Assembly (NCBI GenBank): GCA_020635565.1
Contig: JACJZN010000009.1
Span: 248,001-312,000, forward strand
Source of the DNA: Flavobacteriales bacterium
GTDB taxonomy: Bacteria > Bacteroidota > Bacteroidia > Flavobacteriales_D > Parvicellaceae
Length of the DNA stretch: 64,000 nucleotides
Direction: 5' to 3'
In this document: positions 40,831 to 50,298 of the stretch, in pieces
Layout of the letters: each line of letters opens with the position of its first letter
Position numbering within the stretch: the first letter of the stretch is position 1
The notes under the pieces: model-generated
Told to the model about the DNA's origin: nothing
Databases searched by the model: none
The model's input: the letters and a program-made list of their open reading frames with translations, nothing else
Program-made: the position numbers and the translations under genes

Positions 40831-43743
40831 TTATTTGATGACTAATCGTTTACTTACCAATTCATCCGCAGATGACGCTATAACCAGGTAAGTCCCTTTT
40901 GGTAATTGATTCTCAAAATTGATAACAAATGCTTGATCTTTGGTTGAGAAAAAAGCCTTAGAATACAGTTCTTTTCCCATGAGGTCTCTTACAACAAGTA
41001 AAACTTCCTTGTCCTTAAACTTATTCAAATTAACATTGAAATATGTTCCGTCATTCGGATTTGGAAAGATCTCTATATCATCTTCTGTGGATTTAAAATC
41101 TACAAAGATGGCTTGGCTATATTCAAACCTTCCATCAAAGTCTGTTTGCTTCAGACGATAAAAATTATTTCCCATCAAAGGATCTGTATCTACATCAAAG
41201 TAAGCCAAATAATTGGTGCTGTTACCTGCTCCTTCCGTGTATAAGATTTCTTCCCAGTTTAATCCATCAGTACTTCTCTCAATAGTAAAGAGAGCATTGT
41301 TGATCTCTGATTCGGTTGCCCAATACAAATTAACTGATTGACCATTTTGAACAGCATCAAATTCTGTTAGTTCAATTGGTAATGGATTATCACTCGAAAC
41401 CGAACCTAGCGTAAATGGACTGAAAGATGAAATACCTGAGGATGTCACAGTACCGCTCGCAGCACTACCCGTAGTACTGATGTTACTATGATCTCTCCAA
41501 ACTGCTCCATCCCATCTGCAGACTCTAAGGTCACTCATTTTGTCCACACCACAACTTCTTGGATCTTCCCACGATAAAGTAACGTTTACCGTATTTCCAG
41601 ATCCTCCACCTTGATTTAAGATCCAGTATTCACATCTGCTAACATGGTCAAGCGTAGCATCTAATGAAGTAGTGTCATACGAATAATCAGGAATATCAAA
41701 ATATTCAGCGGTAAAGAAGTCGTTAGTAATTGTTGGTGCAGTAATTCCAATGGGAGCATATCTGTTTCCTGATTTACCTACAGGGAAAGTAAAAGCTTGC
41801 GTTCCAAATTTTCTTACCGGACCTTGAACATGACTCGAGTTGGAAGCATTGTACGCTTCAGCACCGCTATTAAAGATCAATAAGTTTGCCGCATTGCTGA
41901 TAAGAATTCCCGAAATGAAATTAGCGGCATCATTAATAGAAATCTCAGTATTTAGTGTAAGTTCATTGGCAGTTTTATTCATTATAAGCGAGTCAAATGC
42001 AGGAGGGAAACTTCCAGAAAGATCATTAATAGACTGAGCGTTTCCGCCACCAAAAGTGCTACTGCCAGTAGATCCAATACTGAAAGTGATCGTTTTATTC
42101 GAATTTACGTTAACATTTCCGTTGAAAATACTATTTCCGTTGTAAGCAGGCTGAAGGGATCCGGCACCTGTTAAAACAAAGGTCACGTCAGCATTATAGA
42201 TATTTACATTTCCAGCACTTGATGCAAGTCTTAATCGGTGATCCGAATTGCTTGTAATGGTTACATCATCATTGAAAATACAGCCTCCGGTAGAATGGTC
42301 GTACCCATCGGAAGTTTTCGTAACGTCTACCGTATTGTTAAATGTTCCTCCATTAAAATAAACTCTAGGAGAATCAAAGGTGACTGTTCCGTCCCAGAAA
42401 CAATCTTGTTCGAAACGAATTTCTGCAGTTCCAGATAAAGACAACGTCTGAGCTGTTGCATCAGCCTGACTCAATCCTCTAAATCTTAGGGATCCAACTG
42501 AAAAACCAGCTCCGCCAACAATAAATTGACTTCCTGATGATAATGTGAAAGTTCCACCACCTTGCCCAAAACGAATTCCACTTCCGTCTGTTGCAGAAAC
42601 GTAGATGTTACCTCCGTACAGCGAGTTGATATTTCTTCTGTCAGGCTCTATATAACTTGTTCCTGAGTTGATATAATGAACGTCAGTGGTGTAATTATTT
42701 GTCAAGGTATTGAGACTTCCCATACGTAAAACAGCATTACCAGCATTTTCGATAGTAACTACGTCTTGAAAATCATTTCCTCCTTGACTTGTGCTTGTCG
42801 TTGAGCCAATTTTGGTAAAGTCTACTGTTCTGAAGAAAATGGATTCCTGCATGTTAAGATTTCCTGTCGTAACCGTTAAAGGTCCCATTATGGAGTCATT
42901 TCTTAAAACTATTGAGATTGAATCAGGAGTTGTTAGATTGATAGCGTTGGCATTTTGTTGTTCCATATGGAAGATCTGAATGTTTCCGTCAATGAAGTCT
43001 TTTATTGCAAGATTTGAGGTTCCATTCAACTTAATATAACCGGTAGTGCTAGCTATTGTAATCGCATTGTTTGAAGTGCCAGTTAACGTCAGAATGGTGT
43101 TGTTTAAGGTTGCCTTTGCACTCTGACTAAAACGCATTTGTTCATCTATTGAACTATGGTTTCTGAAGTAGAGAGAATCACCATTGAAAGTAGAGTTTTG
43201 ACTAGATTCTGGTCTAAATCTACCATTTAAAGTTTCGTAGATTACTGTACTGTTGTAGATGTTATTTCCAACGATCGTTTCATTTGTCGACCCAATATGA
43301 GAATAGAAAACATCTCCGTTATAAATATTGCTGTTGCAATTCCCCCAATCTGCTGAATAAATGATTAACTCCGCATTTGTAGAGGTATTGAAAATATTAT
43401 AGTAACCCACACTATCAGCATAAAGTGTACCCGCAGCAAAAGTACCATCATCAACTACAGCGTTTGTAATATTGATTAATGAGTCAACTTGCAGCTGCAG
43501 TCCGTTCAAGTGTAATGTTGCTGAAGCAAGATTTAATTCATGAATTTGAGTTGCGGCATCCAATATAACCATTTGACCTGATCCAATGGTTACGGTGTCT
43601 CCAACACCTGGAGGAGTTCCAAGATCCCAATTGGCGCCTGTTGTCCACAAATTATCTCCACCACCATTCGTGAAGGTATAGTCACCAGCAAAAGTGGATA
43701 TGGAGAATAGGACAATCCATATAAAAAGTAGAGTTTTCATCAT
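40831..43743 (-). CDS. Large secreted beta-rich protein with type A T9SS sorting domain
   Basis: 970 residues (an ATG one codon later is also possible) with signal peptide (LLFIWIVLFSISTFAG). The long body is built of short repetitive strands rich in Asn, Thr and Ser (GTSNLAIKDFIDGNIQIFHM, NVNSNKTITFSIGSTGSSTF), compatible with a beta-helix. It opens with GGGDNLWTTGANWDLGTPP, a motif seen at the start of many Bacteroidota surface proteins. Around 815-890 is a region (FDAVQNGQSVNLYWATESEINNALFTIERS) common just before T9SS tails; the tail itself is EIFPNPNDGTYFNVNL through LPKGTYLVIAS to RLVIK. Probably a cell-surface adhesin or matrix protein; no catalytic motif was seen. Confidence 0.92.
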   Translation of the reverse strand: MMKTLLFIWIVLFSISTFAGDYTFTNGGGDNLWTTGANWDLGTPPGVGDTVTIGSGQMVILDAATQIHELNLASATLHLNGLQLQVDSLINITNAVVDDGTFAAGTLYADSVGYYNIFNTSTNAELIIYSADWGNCNSNIYNGDVFYSHIGSTNETIVGNNIYNSTVIYETLNGRFRPESSQNSTFNGDSLYFRNHSSIDEQMRFSQSAKATLNNTILTLTGTSNNAITIASTTGYIKLNGTSNLAIKDFIDGNIQIFHMEQQNANAINLTTPDSISIVLRNDSIMGPLTVTTGNLNMQESIFFRTVDFTKIGSTTSTSQGGNDFQDVVTIENAGNAVLRMGSLNTLTNNYTTDVHYINSGTSYIEPDRRNINSLYGGNIYVSATDGSGIRFGQGGGTFTLSSGSQFIVGGAGFSVGSLRFRGLSQADATAQTLSLSGTAEIRFEQDCFWDGTVTFDSPRVYFNGGTFNNTVDVTKTSDGYDHSTGGCIFNDDVTITSNSDHRLRLASSAGNVNIYNADVTFVLTGAGSLQPAYNGNSIFNGNVNVNSNKTITFSIGSTGSSTFGGGNAQSINDLSGSFPPAFDSLIMNKTANELTLNTEISINDAANFISGILISNAANLLIFNSGAEAYNASNSSHVQGPVRKFGTQAFTFPVGKSGNRYAPIGITAPTITNDFFTAEYFDIPDYSYDTTSLDATLDHVSRCEYWILNQGGGSGNTVNVTLSWEDPRSCGVDKMSDLRVCRWDGAVWRDHSNISTTGSAASGTVTSSGISSFSPFTLGSVSSDNPLPIELTEFDAVQNGQSVNLYWATESEINNALFTIERSTDGLNWEEILYTEGAGNSTNYLAYFDVDTDPLMGNNFYRLKQTDFDGRFEYSQAIFVDFKSTEDDIEIFPNPNDGTYFNVNLNKFKDKEVLLVVRDLMGKELYSKAFFSTKDQAFVINFENQLPKGTYLVIASSADELVSKRLVIK

Positions 43744-43834
43744 TTCAAGTAGGTTTACTATAAGGTTCTAATTATGAACGGATAAGATTTTAATTGGTTC
43801 CCTTCAAAGGTTCAAAATCTCAATAAAGTTGGAC

Positions 43835-43842
43835 AAAAGTAA
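43835..43842 (-). promoter_or_regulatory. -7 element (TACTTTTG) for the T9SS cargo gene
   Basis: Exact TAnnTTTG on the minus strand, about 92 bases from the ATG, so this transcript would have a comparatively long leader. Confidence 0.5.
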
Positions 43843-43902
43843 CTTTTCGATTGTTAAACACATTTGTTGTTTCATTTATCTATTCACGAAATAATGTTTA
43901 CT

Positions 43903-43910
43903 TAGCTTTG
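43903..43910 (+). promoter_or_regulatory. -7 element (TAGCTTTG) for the GT83-like gene
   Basis: Exact TAnnTTTG; 17 bases lie between its end and the TTG used as start at 43927. An out-of-frame ATG at 43920 lies in between. Confidence 0.65.
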
Positions 43911-43926
43911 TGCAATAGAATGGAAA

Positions 43927-45288
43927 TTGAGTCAGAATAACAGAACATATTTACTTTTAGCTTTTTGTTTAGGTCTTTTGATCTTAGCTTTTCCCCTATT
44001 TAGTAAAGGAATGTTCATGGATGGTACTATCTATGCTGCCGTTGCAAGTAATTTGTCTCAAGGGAATGGGACATTTTGGGAAATGAAATTTAGTGAAACA
44101 ATCATGAATCCCTTTTATGAGCATCCGCCTCTTGCTATTTGGATGGAGAGCATTTTTCATCGAATGCTGGGCGACTCTTTTCTCTCTGAAAGAATTTACT
44201 CGCTTGTATTATGGTTGATCAACGGTTACTTGATTGCACTTATTTGGAAAGAATTGAAAACAACATCTTCGATCAAGTGGATTCCGATGCTTCTATGGAT
44301 GTCTATCCCAATTGTCGTATGGTCATTTTCTAACAATATGCTGGAAAATACAATGGGAGTTTTTGTTAGTGCCAGTGTTTTGTTCTTTCTTAAAGGAATA
44401 AAGGGGAATTCAACCGTATGGAACATATTAGCGGGGGTTATGTTGGTATTGGCATTTCTATCCAAAGGCTTTGTAGGCTTGTTTCCTTTCTCAATGCCAG
44501 TCATTTATTTGATCATCTTCTATCGAGAACAGTCCATTTGGAAACACCTGTTAAGTGGTTTGTGGATGATGTTGGGATTTGCTTTAGCGGCTCTTCCTCT
44601 CGTTTTAAACAATAGTAGTTTTGCCTTCATAACAGAATATTTTGATCATCAGGTAAAGAACAGTGTAGAGAATATTCAGACCGTGGAGCATCGTTTCAAA
44701 ATCATTGAATATTTCACGTTTCAGACATTGATTCCAATATCAATTGGTGTGGTTGTCTACTTTATTTTTCGGAAAAAAGAATCAAATCCATTGACGAATA
44801 GAAAATGGTCACTGGCATTTTTGATTTTGAGCTTGTGTGGTGTTTTACCGATAATGATCAGTTTGAAGCAAAGGGATTTTTATATTCTAACTGTATATCC
44901 ATTTGTTGTTTTATCTGTTGTAATGTATTTTGAAAATGGATTTCTTGCTTTTCAGGGATGGTTAGAAAGAAAGATAAGGAAACCACTAGCACTGTCACTA
45001 TCTCTATTGACATTTGGTGTACTACTATCGATAGGTTCTACTCAGTTTTATAAAAGGGACGCAGAAGTTGTGAAGGGAACTGAAGAGCTTAATAAATCAG
45101 AGTTTAGGGGTCAAACTTTTGATTGCAGTAACAACATTCGATACGATTGGGGGGTAATGGCGAATTTGTCAAGATTTGCAAAAATCAGTGTGAAAGTTGG
45201 ATATAAATCAAAGTACAAGGTTATGTTTTCAGAAGAATCATATCCAACGGAGAAAATTCCTTTCAGAGGATTGAAATTGGTCAAATAA
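43927..45288 (+). CDS. ArnT/PMT-like (GT83) membrane glycosyltransferase, TTG start
   Basis: 453 residues from TTG 43927; no in-frame ATG precedes the first helix and an in-frame TAG is at 43903-43905. About ten hydrophobic helices. The first lumenal loop has MDGTIYAAVASNLSQG (the conserved acidic D/E pocket of the PMT/ArnT family) and EHPPLAIWMESIFHRMLGDSFLSERIYS. Such enzymes transfer a sugar from a polyprenyl-phosphate donor to lipid A or protein on the periplasmic side; the acceptor is not known here. Its 3' end overlaps menA by 8 bases, tail to tail. Confidence 0.85.
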   Translation: MSQNNRTYLLLAFCLGLLILAFPLFSKGMFMDGTIYAAVASNLSQGNGTFWEMKFSETIMNPFYEHPPLAIWMESIFHRMLGDSFLSERIYSLVLWLINGYLIALIWKELKTTSSIKWIPMLLWMSIPIVVWSFSNNMLENTMGVFVSASVLFFLKGIKGNSTVWNILAGVMLVLAFLSKGFVGLFPFSMPVIYLIIFYREQSIWKHLLSGLWMMLGFALAALPLVLNNSSFAFITEYFDHQVKNSVENIQTVEHRFKIIEYFTFQTLIPISIGVVVYFIFRKKESNPLTNRKWSLAFLILSLCGVLPIMISLKQRDFYILTVYPFVVLSVVMYFENGFLAFQGWLERKIRKPLALSLSLLTFGVLLSIGSTQFYKRDAEVVKGTEELNKSEFRGQTFDCSNNIRYDWGVMANLSRFAKISVKVGYKSKYKVMFSEESYPTEKIPFRGLKLVK

Positions 45289-46198
45289 AGACAAGGGCAA
45301 TTAGCCAACTCAAAACAGTAGTAGCAAATGTTCCTAAGGCTATCTTTTTTAGCTCGGGATCTAGGTTCTTAGGGTCGTTATTTTTATTGACAAAAACTAG
45401 ATTTTTAACAAAGAGGATAAAAGGTAGGATCGAGATTAAGAGTATAGGGGAATTAATTTTCAATCCTAATAAGATCACCCCTGCAATCCAGCAAATCATT
45501 CCAAGGGTTAACAATAAAGTATGATATTTTTTTGCATTGGAAAATCCCATTTTAACGACCATTGTATGTTTGCCACTGACTTTATCATTTTCAACATCTC
45601 GCATATTGTTCATGTTTAATACAGCCATGCTTAAAAAACCGGTAAATCCAGCTGGCAGAAAAACAATCCAATCCAATGTTCTGGTATGTAAGTAATAAAC
45701 TCCAGCGACCCCTACAAGACCAAAAAAGATGAATACAAATAAATCTCCTAATCCAGAATAACCATAGGCTCGTTTACCCACCGTATAGGTTATTGCAGCA
45801 AAAATACTAAGGATCCCAAGTCCAATAAAAACATAAATGTCCTGAGCTGTTGATTCTTTTAGAGAGTAATATATGAGCGATACACCACTCCCAAACGCTA
45901 ATATGCTATTCAGGATAATCGCATTTCGCATCTCCTTCACAGTTATCTTATTGCTTTGAATCGCGCGTTCCGGTCCAACGCGTTGATCATTGTCTGTTCC
46001 CTTTACCCCATCTCCATAGTCATTTGCAATGTTCGATAACACCTGAAGTAAGATGGTTGTAATCACAGCCATCAACATAATTATTCCATCAAATTTTCCT
46101 TGTGCGTAGGCAAATAGACTTCCTGCCATAATGCAGGAAAGCGCCAAGGGTAAGGTTCTTAAACGGAAAGAAGATATCCAGTCTTTAGCTGAAGCCAA
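45281..46198 (-). CDS. menA: 1,4-dihydroxy-2-naphthoate polyprenyltransferase
   Basis: 305 residues, UbiA-type membrane enzyme with eight or nine helices. The first Asp-rich motif is NDYGDGVKGTDNDQR (N59, D60, D63) and the second DVENDKVSGKHT; together they bind the Mg-prenyl diphosphate. The order RVGPERAIQSNKI after the first motif is typical of MenA rather than UbiA. It joins the isoprenoid tail to DHNA, giving demethylmenaquinone. The gene lies 3 bases after the DUF4254 gene and is likely expressed with it. Confidence 0.95.
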   Translation of the reverse strand: MASAKDWISSFRLRTLPLALSCIMAGSLFAYAQGKFDGIIMLMAVITTILLQVLSNIANDYGDGVKGTDNDQRVGPERAIQSNKITVKEMRNAIILNSILAFGSGVSLIYYSLKESTAQDIYVFIGLGILSIFAAITYTVGKRAYGYSGLGDLFVFIFFGLVGVAGVYYLHTRTLDWIVFLPAGFTGFLSMAVLNMNNMRDVENDKVSGKHTMVVKMGFSNAKKYHTLLLTLGMICWIAGVILLGLKINSPILLISILPFILFVKNLVFVNKNNDPKNLDPELKKIALGTFATTVLSWLIALVFI

Positions 46199-46201
46199 GG
46201 T

Positions 46202-46807
46202 TTATTTTTTAGCGTTATAAAGAACGGGATTCAATGAATCATCGTTGTACATTTTCATTTGACGATATACTTTGATCAATTTATTTCCATTTTGATAATC
46301 ATTAAGTAGTTCATCAAATGAAGCAGATAGATCACTTTTTTGTTCAAGCAGAATGTTTAGCTTCAGCTGACATTTTGCCAAATGATCTTGTGAGGCATCG
46401 GTTCTGTTTGCCTGTTCCTGCATGTGGTAGATCTTAAGACACAATATAGAGAGTCGATCCACTACCCATGCCGGGCTCTCAGTATTAATGGTTACTCCGT
46501 CCTTTGGCTCAACATTTTTGTAAAGATTTATGTAGTAGTCATCAAGATGCTCAACAGTGTCCGTTCGGTGTTGATTAGATTTGTCAATTCTTCTTTTAAT
46601 TTCCATGCCATAAGTAGGGTCAATAGCTGGATCTCTAACAATATCTTCGAGATGCCATTGTACGGTATCGATCCAATTCTTAAGATATAGAAGATATTCT
46701 ATAGAGCCATGATCGTATTTTTCTGGCATGACTGCATCAACATGATCGGTTTGATGATAATCTATGATTGATTCGTTAAAGATGGTAATGCATTCTTTAG
46801 CGTTCAT
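46202..46807 (-). CDS. DUF4254 domain protein
   Basis: 201 residues from ATG 46807 (MNAKECITIFN); an ATG two codons earlier exists. The family core INTESPAWVVDRLSILCLKIYHMQEQ and an N-terminal LLYLKNWIDTVQWHLEDIVRDP are well preserved. No signal peptide, mostly helical. The family is common in Bacteroidota near glycosyltransferase and lipopolysaccharide genes, but its function is unknown. It is placed between the thioesterase and menA genes. Confidence 0.88.
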   Translation of the reverse strand: MNAKECITIFNESIIDYHQTDHVDAVMPEKYDHGSIEYLLYLKNWIDTVQWHLEDIVRDPAIDPTYGMEIKRRIDKSNQHRTDTVEHLDDYYINLYKNVEPKDGVTINTESPAWVVDRLSILCLKIYHMQEQANRTDASQDHLAKCQLKLNILLEQKSDLSASFDELLNDYQNGNKLIKVYRQMKMYNDDSLNPVLYNAKK

Positions 46808-46820
46808 TGGCAAAGGTTAT

Positions 46821-47345
46821 TTATTGGTTTAACGGGACAAATAATTTCTTGATTTCGGTCGCGTCATCAGGATTCAATCTTCCACTTAAGATCAAACTCA
46901 ATTGTTTTCTTCTTAAAGCACCGTCAAATCGTTTTTTTTCTTCTGTAGTAACAGGATTTAGAGCAGGTACCGGAAGTGGTTTGCCATCATCGTCCATTGC
47001 CACAAAAATGAAAATTGCTTCATTACATTTACTTCTGTTTCCATCTCTTGTTTCTAGATATACATCCACGAAGATCTCCATTGAAGTATTGAAGGAACGA
47101 GAAACTTTTGATTCAAGAATAACATAAGATCCTAGAGGAATCGGTTGAGTGAAAGAAACGTTGTTGATGGAAGCAGTCACGGCTACATTCCCACAGTGTC
47201 TGAATGCAGTGATACTTGCTACTTCATCCATCCATGCCATTAATTGACCTCCAAATAGATTGCCTAATTGATTAGCGTCATTTGGCATAACCAAATGTGT
47301 TTGGATGGTCAGAGACTCATGTGGGGTTTTTGGTGTTAAGCTCAT
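46821..47345 (-). CDS. Acyl-CoA thioesterase, YciA/BACH-type hot-dog protein
   Basis: 174 residues. The hot-dog helix motif GNLFGGQLMAWMDEVASITAFRH contains the catalytic Asn/Asp pair of YciA-like thioesterases, followed by ASINNVSFTQPIPLGSYVILESKV. It hydrolyses cytosolic acyl-CoA, probably with broad chain preference. Its promoter is 19 bases upstream. It may head the transcript that continues into DUF4254 and menA 13 bases later. Confidence 0.92.
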   Translation of the reverse strand: MSLTPKTPHESLTIQTHLVMPNDANQLGNLFGGQLMAWMDEVASITAFRHCGNVAVTASINNVSFTQPIPLGSYVILESKVSRSFNTSMEIFVDVYLETRDGNRSKCNEAIFIFVAMDDDGKPLPVPALNPVTTEEKKRFDGALRRKQLSLILSGRLNPDDATEIKKLFVPLNQ

Positions 47346-47363
47346 AGATTACTTTGTTTGCCA

Positions 47364-47371
47364 CAAAGGTA
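47364..47371 (-). promoter_or_regulatory. -7 element (TACCTTTG) for the thioesterase-DUF4254-menA unit
   Basis: Exact TAnnTTTG on the minus strand, 19 bases from the ATG at 47345. Confidence 0.65.
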
Positions 47372-47409
47372 GCCAAAGTTCATCATTGAGCGAACCTAGA
47401 TGCAAATTA

Positions 47410-47862
47410 TCAATAATCGTACTCGATATATCCTTTGTAATTATTCATTCCGATCATCACCTTATAGCCACTATCTTTCCCAGGATACCTCATTGGTTTA
47501 AGGTTGAATTTCAATTCTTCAGTAACCAGTTTTTTACATAGATCATCATTGCCAATGTGATGGATGAAAATTCCTGCCTTTGGTGGTTGTGATTTCATGT
47601 AGATCTCATTGAAATACGCATTGAATTCATGATCCTTACAGCCACCAGAGTAAGTAACTGTTATTGTAAGAATGTCATTTTCAATGGAAGCAGCTGTGAT
47701 CTCAAAACTAGAATTGTCCTTAGGCTGTTGGAAATTTGCATCTACAACTATCTCCTTTGGTAGAAGGGTGTTTTCAGTTTCTGTATCAGCATTTTTAGCT
47801 GTTTTACGAGAATGACAACTGAGAAGTGATAGGGTAATTATTGTTAAAATGAGATATTTCAT
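47410..47862 (-). CDS. Small lipoprotein, unknown function
   Basis: 150 residues from ATG 47862 (MKYLILTIITLSLLSCHS); an ATG two codons earlier also fits. The lipobox LLSC predicts a lipidated Cys near residue 16. The mature part has a compact beta pattern (SFEITAASIENDILTITVTYSGGCKDHEF, KAGIFIHHIGNDDLCKKLVTEELKF) with two more Cys that may form a disulfide. The TITVTYSGGCKDHEF stretch recurs in small Bacteroidota lipoproteins, as far as I recall; no function is assigned. It is divergent from the 103-residue membrane protein gene with only 36 bases between. Confidence 0.8.
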   Translation of the reverse strand: MKYLILTIITLSLLSCHSRKTAKNADTETENTLLPKEIVVDANFQQPKDNSSFEITAASIENDILTITVTYSGGCKDHEFNAYFNEIYMKSQPPKAGIFIHHIGNDDLCKKLVTEELKFNLKPMRYPGKDSGYKVMIGMNNYKGYIEYDY

Positions 47863-47874
47863 GATCATTGTATT

Positions 47875-47882
47875 TATCTTTG
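47875..47882 (+). promoter_or_regulatory. -7 element (TATCTTTG) for the 103-residue membrane protein gene
   Basis: Exact TAnnTTTG; 17 bases separate it from the TTG start at 47899, the same spacing as at the GT83-like gene. Confidence 0.65.
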
Positions 47883-47898
47883 GCTAAAAGTAACATTT

Positions 47899-48210
47899 TT
47901 GGGTAAAGAGACAAATACTGCGCCAGATACTAAAGTAGGCTTTTGGTCTAAAAGATACAATAATTTCAATGTTGGAATTCTAGCTATGCTAGTTGCGGTT
48001 GTTACACCATTCATGTTGCCCATTCTTGGATCTTTTTTAGCTCCATTTCTATTTGTTGGCGGAGTATATGCAGTTATGAGATCGGATGTAAAAATCCATT
48101 ATAGAATTCTGATAATAGTTTTTTTCATAATTCCTCTAGTAATCTGGTGGGATCTTTATGTGTATGGAATATTCTATTTTACAAAATCAGTTACCGAACC
48201 TGCTTTGTAA
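47899..48210 (+). CDS. Small membrane protein, TTG start, unknown function
   Basis: 103 residues from TTG 47899 (MGKETNTAPDTKVGFWSKRYNN); no in-frame ATG occurs before the membrane part. Two or three hydrophobic helices at about 25-55, 57-75 and 77-100. It has a polar, Thr/Lys-rich N-terminus likely on the cytosolic side. Its last 20 bases overlap the end of the GT4 gene tail to tail. I do not recognise a family. The aligned promoter and the membrane pattern support a real gene. Confidence 0.65.
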   Translation: MGKETNTAPDTKVGFWSKRYNNFNVGILAMLVAVVTPFMLPILGSFLAPFLFVGGVYAVMRSDVKIHYRILIIVFFIIPLVIWWDLYVYGIFYFTKSVTEPAL

Positions 48211-49333
48211 AGTACATTGCTTCATTCACGAAATAATCCCATTCATACCTTTTCTTCTCGGAACGAACGCCTTCTACATATCTGTCCTTCAGGTTTTTGG
48301 AGTAGAATAGATTGATCGCACTAGCAAATTCATCAGCATTCGGTGGGACAACCATTCCTGCAAGTCCGTGAGGCACAATTTCAGGGAGTCCACCAACATT
48401 GGAGACGATCATAGGTACTTCAAAATGATAAGCCACTTGTGTAATTCCACTCTGAGTAGCCGATTTGTAGGGTTGAACTACAGCATCTGCTACAGAGAAG
48501 TAAAACTTAACGTCATCAGTAGGAATATAAAAGTCAAATAATTTAATTCTGTTTTGCAACTGCAATTGGTCAATCAATAGGGTATACTTTTCCTTTTTTT
48601 CGTAAAATTCTCCTGCGATAATTAATTCTACATTAGGATCATCAACTTTGGCCAAAGCTTCGATAGCCAAATCCAATCCCTTATACTCTCTTATTAATCC
48701 AAAGAATAGTAAGTACTTCTTGTCGCTTTCCAGATCGAGTCTTTTAATACCTACTTCTCGAGTGCATGATGGGCCGAATGTGTCATAAACAGGATGAGGA
48801 AGCATCACTTTTTGAGGGTTCTCTGTAAACATGGAGATGTCTTCCAGCACTGAATTTGACATGGTGATAAAACCATCGCAATTCTTGAGGAAATACTTGG
48901 TTAAAGGTCTGTCTCCTGGTCTTTTTTCATGCGGTATCACATTATCAGTGATGCCAATTACTTTAATTCCTTTTCGTCTAAGTCGTTTTGCCAGATTACC
49001 TAGTGATGGTCCCATGAATGGAAGCCAGAATCGAATAAATACAACTTTTGGATTTTCTTTGGCTATCAATTTGGCTGTTTTAGACCATGACCAAGGTTGA
49101 ATTGAGCCTAGACTATTAATAATCTCCAAATTTGGTGCATTTTCATTGTTCTCATATTGAGACTTGCCTGGAAATAGAAAATTTGGGTATTGATAGTAGA
49201 ATGAAAAAATCTTAACAACGTAATCTTCCTTTTTCAGGGCTTTTGCAAAAGCTTCATTAAAGTTCGCAATGCCTCCTCGTAAAGGGTAGGCAGGACCAAC
49301 GATTACAATATGCTCACGAGCTTCTTCATTCAC
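48191..49333 (-). CDS. GT4-family glycosyltransferase
   Basis: 380 residues, GT-B fold. N-terminal PAYPLRGGIANFNEAFAKAL is the acceptor-side glycine-rich motif; the C-terminal half contains LLFFGLIREYKGLDLAIEAL, VVQPYKSATQSGITQVAYHFEVP and SNVGGLPEIVPHG, where the E-rich donor motif (EX7E-like) sits. It should add a sugar from an NDP donor to an envelope glycan. Its start overlaps the GT2 gene by 8 bases, so the pair is coupled. No signal peptide or membrane helix. Confidence 0.92.
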   Translation of the reverse strand: MNEEAREHIVIVGPAYPLRGGIANFNEAFAKALKKEDYVVKIFSFYYQYPNFLFPGKSQYENNENAPNLEIINSLGSIQPWSWSKTAKLIAKENPKVVFIRFWLPFMGPSLGNLAKRLRRKGIKVIGITDNVIPHEKRPGDRPLTKYFLKNCDGFITMSNSVLEDISMFTENPQKVMLPHPVYDTFGPSCTREVGIKRLDLESDKKYLLFFGLIREYKGLDLAIEALAKVDDPNVELIIAGEFYEKKEKYTLLIDQLQLQNRIKLFDFYIPTDDVKFYFSVADAVVQPYKSATQSGITQVAYHFEVPMIVSNVGGLPEIVPHGLAGMVVPPNADEFASAINLFYSKNLKDRYVEGVRSEKKRYEWDYFVNEAMYFTKQVR

Positions 49334-50294
49334 TGAAGTTCGATTTTTCTTTGATCAAATAATTATTTCGTTGAGGATTGCTTCTGGCAATCATTTCTCC
49401 TAAGAATCCTGCTAAAAACATCTGGACTCCTACGATCATTGCTACAAGGGCTAGGTAGAATTCCGTTCTGTCAGCCAATAGCTTTGAACCTGTATCAATG
49501 AATAACTTGTAAATTCCCAACCAAAGAAAGAATCCAAACCCAATAATGAACATAATGGTACCGATAAGGCCAAAGAAATGCATCGGTCGCTTTCCAAATT
49601 TACCCATGAAGGTAATGCTGAACAGATCTAGAAATCCATTGATGAAACGTTCAAGACCAAACTTGGTAACGCCATATTTTCGCTCTTGATGTTGAACAAC
49701 TTTCTCTCCGATCTTAGTGAATCCTGCCCATTTGGCGATAACGGGAATATATCTATGCATTTCCCCATAAACTTCAATGCTTTTTATCACATCTTTGCGA
49801 TAGGCCTTCAATCCACAGTTGAAATCATTCAAATGAATACCACTCATTTTTCGAGTTGCCCAGTTGAATAATTTTGTGGGTACAGTTTTGCTAATGGGAT
49901 CATGTCTTTTCTTTTTCCAACCCGAAACTAGATCGAAACCTTCTTCCTTGATCATTTGAAATAACTCAGGAATTTCGTCTGGGCTATCTTGTAGATCTGC
50001 ATCCATTGTAATGATCACATCTCCTTCAGCATGTGTAAAACCAACATTGAGAGCTGCAGATTTACCGTAGTTTCTTCTGAAGCTAATGCCTTTGAGTTGA
50101 GTATATTGCGATGATAATTCCTGAACAACTGACCAGGACTTGTCCTTACTTCCATCATCGATCATGATTACCTCATAAGAGAAGTTGTTGGCAGTACAAA
50201 CACGATTAATCCATTCCATTAATTCAGGAAGGGATTCTTCTTCGTTGTATAAAGGAATAACAACCGAAATATCTAGGCTATTTGCTTCTTGCAT
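49326..50294 (-). CDS. GT2-family polyprenyl-phosphate glycosyltransferase (DPM1/GtrB-like)
   Basis: 322 residues. The GT-A domain has ISVVIPLYNEEESLPELM, MIDDGSKDKSW and the metal-binding DADLQDSPDEI; LVSGWKKKRHDPISKTVPTKLFNW follows. Two C-terminal helices (about 228-255 and 275-305) anchor it in the inner membrane. Members load a sugar onto polyprenyl phosphate for use by flippases and GT83-type transferases, which makes the GT83-like gene nearby a logical partner. The -7 element is only 5 bases from the ATG, implying a leaderless mRNA. Confidence 0.93.
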   Translation of the reverse strand: MQEANSLDISVVIPLYNEEESLPELMEWINRVCTANNFSYEVIMIDDGSKDKSWSVVQELSSQYTQLKGISFRRNYGKSAALNVGFTHAEGDVIITMDADLQDSPDEIPELFQMIKEEGFDLVSGWKKKRHDPISKTVPTKLFNWATRKMSGIHLNDFNCGLKAYRKDVIKSIEVYGEMHRYIPVIAKWAGFTKIGEKVVQHQERKYGVTKFGLERFINGFLDLFSITFMGKFGKRPMHFFGLIGTIMFIIGFGFFLWLGIYKLFIDTGSKLLADRTEFYLALVAMIVGVQMFLAGFLGEMIARSNPQRNNYLIKEKSNFSE

Positions 50295-50298
50295 CGAG

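Noticed and set aside
47304..47541. Plus-strand frame across the thioesterase-lipoprotein gap
   Set aside because: It overlaps two well-supported minus-strand genes and has no family resemblance.
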